The notes under the pieces: model-generated | Told to the model about the DNA's origin: nothing | What the model saw: only the letters and a program-made list of their open reading frames with translations | Databases searched by the model: none | Shown here: positions 59,213 to 64,000 of the stretch, piece by piece | Layout: each line of letters starts with the position of its first letter | Numbering within the stretch: the stretch's first letter is position 1 | DNA from: CAYGOC01 sp964351495 | GTDB lineage: Bacteria > Chlamydiota > Chlamydiia > Chlamydiales > SM23-39 | Assembly (NCBI GenBank): GCA_964351495.1 | Contig: CAYGOC010000003.1 | Coordinates: forward strand, 1 to 64,000 | Length of the DNA: 64,000 nucleotides | Direction: 5' to 3' | Program-made: the position numbers and the translations under genes

Positions 59213-59956
59213 ATGGAATACCAAAAACTACTACAAGATACCCTGTACTGGATAGCTCAAGAAACAAAACCTTTTTTGTTTCAAGAAGGGCCCTTTAGCT
59301 CTCCGGAAAAAGAGAGCTCCTTCCCTGTAAAACAAGAAACGCGTCCGGTACAAAGGCCCTCCATAAAAAAAGCCTCTTTGGAGAAACCTCTTCCCAAAGA
59401 AGAAAAGGAAGAAGTACAACAAATTCCTAAACCTACCCTGAAAGAAAACAAAGCTTTTGAAAAAGATTTCTCTCTTTTTTTCTCTAAGATCCGCACCTTT
59501 TATGAAAAGCAAGCTCCTTATATAAAACTAATAGATACTCCTTTAGAAGATACGTGTAGCGAAAGAATAGGAAGGGCCTACATTTATAAAAATCAAGCAG
59601 CTCCGGTTTCTATATTAGCCTTTTCTAAAGAGAAAAAAGAGCTTTCATTTTTATATGCTCTTGAAAAGGCTATTTCTCTTTATTTTTTTCCTTGCAAAGT
59701 GATTGAAAATTTACCGGGGATCGACTGGGAGTCTTTTTTACAGTCTCCTGAATTAAAATTGGTTATTGCTCCAAAAACCGCATTCATAAATGCTTTTCCT
59801 AAAAAAGAATTTATCAAAGAGATCCCCCAAAAGGCTGCGTGGTTTTTAGGAAATACTCCTCTTTTTTTTCTTCAAGACCTCTCTTCTTATTTTTTAGATC
59901 CTCTTACTAAAAAATCTCTTTGGGAGGCTTTATGTCAGACCATCTCTCTTCTGTAA
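59213..59956 (+). CDS. Hypothetical protein ahead of priA
   Basis: 247 aa. Residues 40-90 are a Lys/Glu/Pro-rich linker. The C-terminal 150 residues (FFSKIRTFYEKQAPYIKLID, ERIGRAYIYKN, VSILAFSKEKKELSFLYAL, LVIAPKTAFINAFPK) look alpha/beta with a PIN- or hydrolase-like strand pattern, but I recognise no family. From memory, Chlamydia has a gene of this kind next to priA. It overlaps priA by 25 bp, so the two are cotranslated, hinting at a replication-restart accessory role. No signal peptide. Confidence 0.6.
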   Translation: MEYQKLLQDTLYWIAQETKPFLFQEGPFSSPEKESSFPVKQETRPVQRPSIKKASLEKPLPKEEKEEVQQIPKPTLKENKAFEKDFSLFFSKIRTFYEKQAPYIKLIDTPLEDTCSERIGRAYIYKNQAAPVSILAFSKEKKELSFLYALEKAISLYFFPCKVIENLPGIDWESFLQSPELKLVIAPKTAFINAFPKKEFIKEIPQKAAWFLGNTPLFFLQDLSSYFLDPLTKKSLWEALCQTISLL

Positions 59957-62175
59957 AGGAGCCCCTTTTTTGCTCGGTTATTTTAGATGAAAGGTTTCCG
60001 AAACCGTTAGAATATGAAATCCCTAAAGCCCTGCGCCCTTTTGTTTTTTTAGGATCAAGAGTAGAAGTTCCTTTGAAAGGAACCAAAAAAAAAGGGTATA
60101 TCACCTCTTTTGTAGAAAACCCCTCCTTTCCCTCTTTAAAACCGATTTTTCAAGTACTCTCTCAAGAGCTCTCTCTTCCTCCAGAACTCTTTTCTTTAGC
60201 AAAATGGATCTCTTCTTACTACGGATCTTCTCTTTCACAAGCTTTGCACTGCATGATCCCTAAAAGTGTCAAACAAGAGATCAAGCCTAAAAAAAGGCTT
60301 TTTATTACCTTGCAGTCTACCAAAAAAGAGGTTGTCTCTTCCCTTCCTTTAATCCGGGAAAAGTCTTTTCAAAGAGCTTCTATACTAGATTTTTTTCTGA
60401 AAAATCCGAAAGGGGTCTTTTTACAAGAACTTTTAGAAAAGACCAAAGTATCCAAAGCACCTGTAGATGCTCTTATAAAAAAAGGGATGTTAAAAGCCAC
60501 CCCTCTTTTTACTTCAGAAGAGGATTTTTTTTCTGACGTGGAATTTTTCCCAACAAGGGAAAAGCTCTTAAATGAAGAACAAGAAAAAGCGCTTCACACG
60601 ATCAAAAAAGGATTGGACAGCTTTTCTCCTTTTCTTCTTTATGGAATAACCGGGAGTGGGAAAACGGAAGTCTTTTTACAAGCAATTCAAGCCGTATTAG
60701 AAAAAAAAAGATCTGCTCTTATTTTAGTACCGGAAGTGGCTCTTACCTCTCAGCTAGTAGAAAATCTTCGAGCCAGACTGCAAAAACCGATTCATATATT
60801 TCATCATAAAAGAAGTTCAGGAGAAAAATACCAAAGCTGGCAAAAGGTGCAGCAAGAAACAGGTGAGGTTTTAATAGGGGCCAGGTCGGCTGTTTTTGCC
60901 CCTTTAAAAAACTTAGGCCTTATCGTAGTAGATGAAGAGCACGAGTCTTCCTATAAACAAACGGAAGAGAGCCCTACCTACCATGCTAGAGATGTGGCTG
61001 TTATGCGCGCAAAACTCCAAAATATCCCCATTATTTTAGGAAGCGCTACTCCTTCTTTAGAAAGTTTTTATAATGCAAAAAAAGGAAAATACACCCTCCT
61101 TACGCTCTGTAAAAGAGCGAAAAACCAACCTCTTCCTAAAGTAACTCTTGTGTGTCCTAAAAAAGAGTGGGAGAGACAAGGGGGTTTTAGCCATTTTTCA
61201 ACCGATCTTATAAAAGGAATTGAAAAAAGGCTTTTGGTAAAAGAGCAAACCCTTCTCTTTTTAAATAAAAGGGGCTTTTACTCTTGTAAAGTTTGTAAAG
61301 GGTGTCAAAAACCCTATAGTTGCCCTCACTGCGCTCTTTCTTTAACCTTTCATAAAAAAGAAAATATTTTACTCTGCCATCTTTGTGGGTATAGAGCCTC
61401 TGTTTTACAAAAGTGTCCTTCTTGTAAAACCATGCAAGCCGGCGACTTTAAAGGGTTTGGAACGCAGCATGTAGAAGCTTCTTTAAAAGCGCTGCTTCCG
61501 GAAGCTAGAGTTTTAAGAATGGATAGAGATACCACACAAACTAAAGAGGCTCATGAGAAAATCTTCCAGGAGTTTCGGTGTGGAAAAGCAGATGTTTTAA
61601 TAGGCACCCAAATGATTGCTAAAGGACTTCATTTTCCTCAAGTCACTTTAGTGGGTGTTTTAAACCCTGACTTTTTATTTCATATTCCTGATTTTCGAAG
61701 CTCTGAAACTCTATTTCAGCTTATAACACAAGTATCAGGAAGAGCAGGAAGAGAAGATATACCCGGGGAGGTGATAATGCAAACCTCTCATAAAGATCAT
61801 CCTATTTTTTCTATGGCAGCCAAAGGAGATTTTTTCTCCTTTTATGAAGAAGAGATGAAACAAAGAAAGATTTTTGGCTATCCCCCCTTTACAAGAGCTA
61901 TCAGACTGATTTTTTCCTCTTTATCGGAAGAAGAAGCAAAAGAGAAAGCGGCTCTTTTCTTTGAGGAACTCCAGAAAAAAGGACCTAGAGTAAAACTCTT
62001 TCCTCCCCTTCCTTGTGGCCATGCAAAAATTAAAGATCGGTACCGGTTTCACATCTCTCTTTTTACAGAAAACGTACCCAAAACGGTATCAATCCTTCTT
62101 CCCTTAAAGGATAGATACAAAAGCAAAAAACTCTCCCTTTTTATGGATGTGGATCCTTCTCAGCTTTACTTTTAA
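59932..62175 (+). CDS. priA: Primosomal protein N' (replication restart helicase PriA)
   Basis: 747 aa from ATG 59932, set by GGGAGG four bases upstream. Superfamily 2 helicase that reloads the replisome at stalled forks. N-terminal 3'-end-binding domain (about 15-110), winged helix (130-190), helicase core with LLYGITGSGKTEVFLQAI (Walker A), VVDEEHESSYKQ (DEEH box), GSATPSLES and QVSGRAGR. The zinc module has eight Cys between about 450 and 500 (CKVC, CQKPYSCPHC, CHLCG, CPSC). All helicase motifs are intact. The start lies inside the preceding gene. Confidence 0.93.
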   Translation: MSDHLSSVKEPLFCSVILDERFPKPLEYEIPKALRPFVFLGSRVEVPLKGTKKKGYITSFVENPSFPSLKPIFQVLSQELSLPPELFSLAKWISSYYGSSLSQALHCMIPKSVKQEIKPKKRLFITLQSTKKEVVSSLPLIREKSFQRASILDFFLKNPKGVFLQELLEKTKVSKAPVDALIKKGMLKATPLFTSEEDFFSDVEFFPTREKLLNEEQEKALHTIKKGLDSFSPFLLYGITGSGKTEVFLQAIQAVLEKKRSALILVPEVALTSQLVENLRARLQKPIHIFHHKRSSGEKYQSWQKVQQETGEVLIGARSAVFAPLKNLGLIVVDEEHESSYKQTEESPTYHARDVAVMRAKLQNIPIILGSATPSLESFYNAKKGKYTLLTLCKRAKNQPLPKVTLVCPKKEWERQGGFSHFSTDLIKGIEKRLLVKEQTLLFLNKRGFYSCKVCKGCQKPYSCPHCALSLTFHKKENILLCHLCGYRASVLQKCPSCKTMQAGDFKGFGTQHVEASLKALLPEARVLRMDRDTTQTKEAHEKIFQEFRCGKADVLIGTQMIAKGLHFPQVTLVGVLNPDFLFHIPDFRSSETLFQLITQVSGRAGREDIPGEVIMQTSHKDHPIFSMAAKGDFFSFYEEEMKQRKIFGYPPFTRAIRLIFSSLSEEEAKEKAALFFEELQKKGPRVKLFPPLPCGHAKIKDRYRFHISLFTENVPKTVSILLPLKDRYKSKKLSLFMDVDPSQLYF

Positions 62176-62196
62176 ACTTCTAACATCCTTAAACTT

Positions 62197-63615
62197 TTAC
62201 CAAAAGTAAAGAATAACTTCCTTGTTTTGAGGGTTGATATGGAAAATCCCTTGTTGAAAATAAGCCTTTGCTTTTTTACTTGTAGCATTCCCTGCCAAGG
62301 GATTAAAACAAAGAGGATCCTTTCCGGAATACTCCTTACATTTTGTTCTAAATTCATACTCTTTTAATACTTTGGCAATAAAAGGAAGGCCTAGTTTTAT
62401 AGCAGCCTCTAACCTTTCTTCTTTTGTACTTCCCAAAGAAGAATTATTCATAAGATTTACTAAAACAGCAGGCATATAAGTAGGCGTTACAGGAAAGGAG
62501 TCTGCTTTTTCTTCACTAAACATCTCTTCTATTAACCTGCGATCCTCTAAAGCAATTTGTAAAAAAGCCTTTTGTATTACCTTTCCCTCTTTTTTTGTAA
62601 AAAGGCGCATCATAGCAGCAACTCTAGCTAAAACCCGATCTTGTTTGTGATGAAGCCTAATGCCGATCCAATCGGCTCTTTTTCGCAAAATACTCTCATA
62701 GGCCTCTTTTTCAGAAGAATTTGGACTAGAAAGAATCTCCACCGCATCTTGGACCAGCTCTATAGATCTATGGGTATTTTCAGTATATACTTTAGCTCCC
62801 CTTGGATCTACATGAGATAAAGCGCCCATAACGTCTACTTTTTGTATGAGAAAAAGAAAGGTTCTCAAAACAGGATCTTCTAAAGCTATGCTCCTTTTTA
62901 AAGAGGTAAACATTGTTTTCCCTCCTTCTAAGTGAGTCATATGGCCAAAATGAGCATCTACTTTTTCCACCATACGGAGGAGCTCTCTTTGCTTTAAAGA
63001 AAGCTTTTCATAAGAGGGAGAAAAGGAAGGAATTTCTTGCAGTTTTTCTATAAACTCTCTTTTGAACATATCCTGATCTTGCGCTTGTATCTCAGGAAAA
63101 TGATCCCTGGCTCTTTTTGTTTTTCCCACATCTCCCAAAATGACAGCCACTTCTAAAACCTGTCTCATCTCTTCTTCAGATAGATGGTTCCAACTAGATT
63201 TAGTAAAATCGATAAATTCCTTGTGAAGCTTTTGAAAGCTCTCCCAAGAGAGCTTCTCTTCTTTTTTTTGACTCTCTACCAATTTTTCATAAGAAGGTGC
63301 ATCTCCTTGAAAGATTTGCTCCATAGCAGAAAAAGAACCTAGCGTTCTGTCTAGCTCTATATATTTTTTTCCGAAAAAAGATTTAGAAAGCCCCTCTGAA
63401 GAAGCCGTCCCTTCTTGGATTATAGAAACTCCCTCTTCTGCAAACCATAAAAGCTCGGGATATTTCTGGAGAAGATTTTTTACCCAGATAACCTCTTTTG
63501 AAAGGGTCTTTTCTAATTCCTCTTTTTTCAAAATCTCTTCTTTTGAAACTTCACTCGCAAAAATAGCACCGGCACAAAAAACCCCTGCTAAAACAGCTAT
63601 CACTACTCTACTCAT
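62197..63615 (-). CDS. Secreted helical hypothetical protein
   Basis: 472 aa. Signal peptide 1-20 (SRVVIAVLAGVFCAGAIFA). The rest is largely alpha-helical. A stretch EVAVILGDVGKTKRARDHFP (about 163-182) resembles a metal- or phosphate-binding D-x-GK loop, but no named domain is evident. The C-terminus has two Cys (KCKEYSGKDPLCFNP) that may form a disulfide, fitting a periplasmic location. It converges on priA, with 21 bp between stop codons. Function unknown. Confidence 0.65.
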   Translation of the reverse strand: MSRVVIAVLAGVFCAGAIFASEVSKEEILKKEELEKTLSKEVIWVKNLLQKYPELLWFAEEGVSIIQEGTASSEGLSKSFFGKKYIELDRTLGSFSAMEQIFQGDAPSYEKLVESQKKEEKLSWESFQKLHKEFIDFTKSSWNHLSEEEMRQVLEVAVILGDVGKTKRARDHFPEIQAQDQDMFKREFIEKLQEIPSFSPSYEKLSLKQRELLRMVEKVDAHFGHMTHLEGGKTMFTSLKRSIALEDPVLRTFLFLIQKVDVMGALSHVDPRGAKVYTENTHRSIELVQDAVEILSSPNSSEKEAYESILRKRADWIGIRLHHKQDRVLARVAAMMRLFTKKEGKVIQKAFLQIALEDRRLIEEMFSEEKADSFPVTPTYMPAVLVNLMNNSSLGSTKEERLEAAIKLGLPFIAKVLKEYEFRTKCKEYSGKDPLCFNPLAGNATSKKAKAYFQQGIFHINPQNKEVILYFW

Positions 63616-63849
63616 ATCACTCTTCCTTTTGTCCTATATCTTTATCTAAGAAAGTCCCTTCTGGTAAAACAGAAAAAGAGACATTTTACCTATGCTACTT
63701 AGAAAAAGAAAAGGTTTCTTTAAATGAGAGTCCTAAACTATGCTGGATGCACCCTGATTAAAAGGGCGCCTTTGGAAGAGCTTTTAGGAAAAAAGTTCTT
63801 GCTTTTCTCCTTGCTTTCCTTTTAATGATGAACAAAAGAGCGTAGAAAA

Positions 63850-64000
63850 ATGATAGAAGTTTTTTTTAAGTCTTTAAAAGCGAAAGAATTTCAAAAGATT
63901 AATGAGTTCAAAGTAGGCTCTTGGGTCCATGTAACAGAGACTACCTTAGAAGATTTAGATAAAATCATGGAACTTACCGATATTGATTTTGCAGATCTGA
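63850..64000 (+). CDS. CorA-type magnesium/cobalt transporter, N-terminal part
   Basis: The first 50 codons are in the window: MIEVFFKSLKAKEFQKINEF, then VGSWVHVTETTLEDLDKIME and LTDIDFADL. The short basic start followed by a G-W-V/I-x-V strand and T-x-E-D-L-x-x-I helix is typical of the cytoplasmic domain of CorA channels. The membrane helices and GMN signature lie beyond the window edge, so the assignment rests on the N-terminus. The preceding 235 bp contain nothing else that I can identify. Confidence 0.55.
   Translation, partial: MIEVFFKSLKAKEFQKINEFKVGSWVHVTETTLEDLDKIMELTDIDFADL

Overview
This 64 kb window is a low-G+C, gene-dense chromosome segment that I assign to the Chlamydiota, most likely an environmental (Parachlamydiales-type) lineage. 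The strongest reasons are: a ribonucleotide reductase whose NrdA has three N-terminal ATP-cone-like segments and whose NrdB has Phe in place of the radical Tyr (class Ic, first known from Chlamydia trachomatis); the housekeeping neighbourhood rmuC-pssA-nrdA-nrdB-M16 protease-htrA-M50 protease-sucD-sucC-ftsY, whose members also cluster in Chlamydia (recalled from memory, not searched); a bilobed-hydrophobic Inc-like protein; and a DUF687-like domain, otherwise known from Chlamydia. Genus cannot be fixed from the sequence alone.

Layout. 1-2.2 kb: a toxin-tip relic and a minus-strand three-gene operon ending in an FKBP lipoprotein. 2.2-3.9 kb: an IS200/IS605-like hairpin and comEC. 3.9-7.1 kb: an A/T-rich methyltransferase-MFS-methyltransferase cluster. 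7.3-28.8 kb: a large polymorphic toxin-immunity island. It holds two Rhs/YD-repeat proteins (1818 and 1510 aa), a TPR-containing toxin (718 aa), a stand-alone mini-toxin, at least five displaced or broken toxin tips, and a dozen or so immunity-type genes. Most pairs are translationally coupled (TAATG, ATGA, TAAATG or short overlaps). All four toxin carriers start with a Sec-type signal peptide. The island shows an 806 bp tandem duplication, a near-identical 82 bp recombination arm shared by the main Rhs gene and an orphan tip, and two copies of a toxin/immunity fusion scar at a 9 bp microhomology. 28.9-30.4 kb: hemW and a coiled-coil gene. 30.7-35.5 kb: eight small genes carrying about nine copies of an unrecognised domain with an FF-(Q/E)-G core. 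35.6-42 kb: CMD-like protein, PhoH-like ATPase, a CIRCE element with a near-perfect promoter in front of a SWIM zinc-finger gene, an SH3 protein, rmuC and pssA. 41.9-47.2 kb: nrdA, interrupted by a 370-aa intein with a LAGLIDADG endonuclease, and nrdB, preceded by a tandem NrdR-box-like site. 47.3-64 kb: M16C protease, a variant Fic protein with an operator array, htrA, Inc-like protein, M50 protease, sucDC, ftsY, priA, a secreted protein and the start of a CorA-type transporter.

How it fits together: the flanks are ordinary chlamydial housekeeping genes. The toxin island and the FFxG-domain cluster are accessory regions diversifying by duplication and recombination. The most promising undescribed items are the Sec-exported toxin system with its tip/immunity array, the FFxG-domain family, and the HrcA-type operator placed on a non-chaperone SWIM gene.
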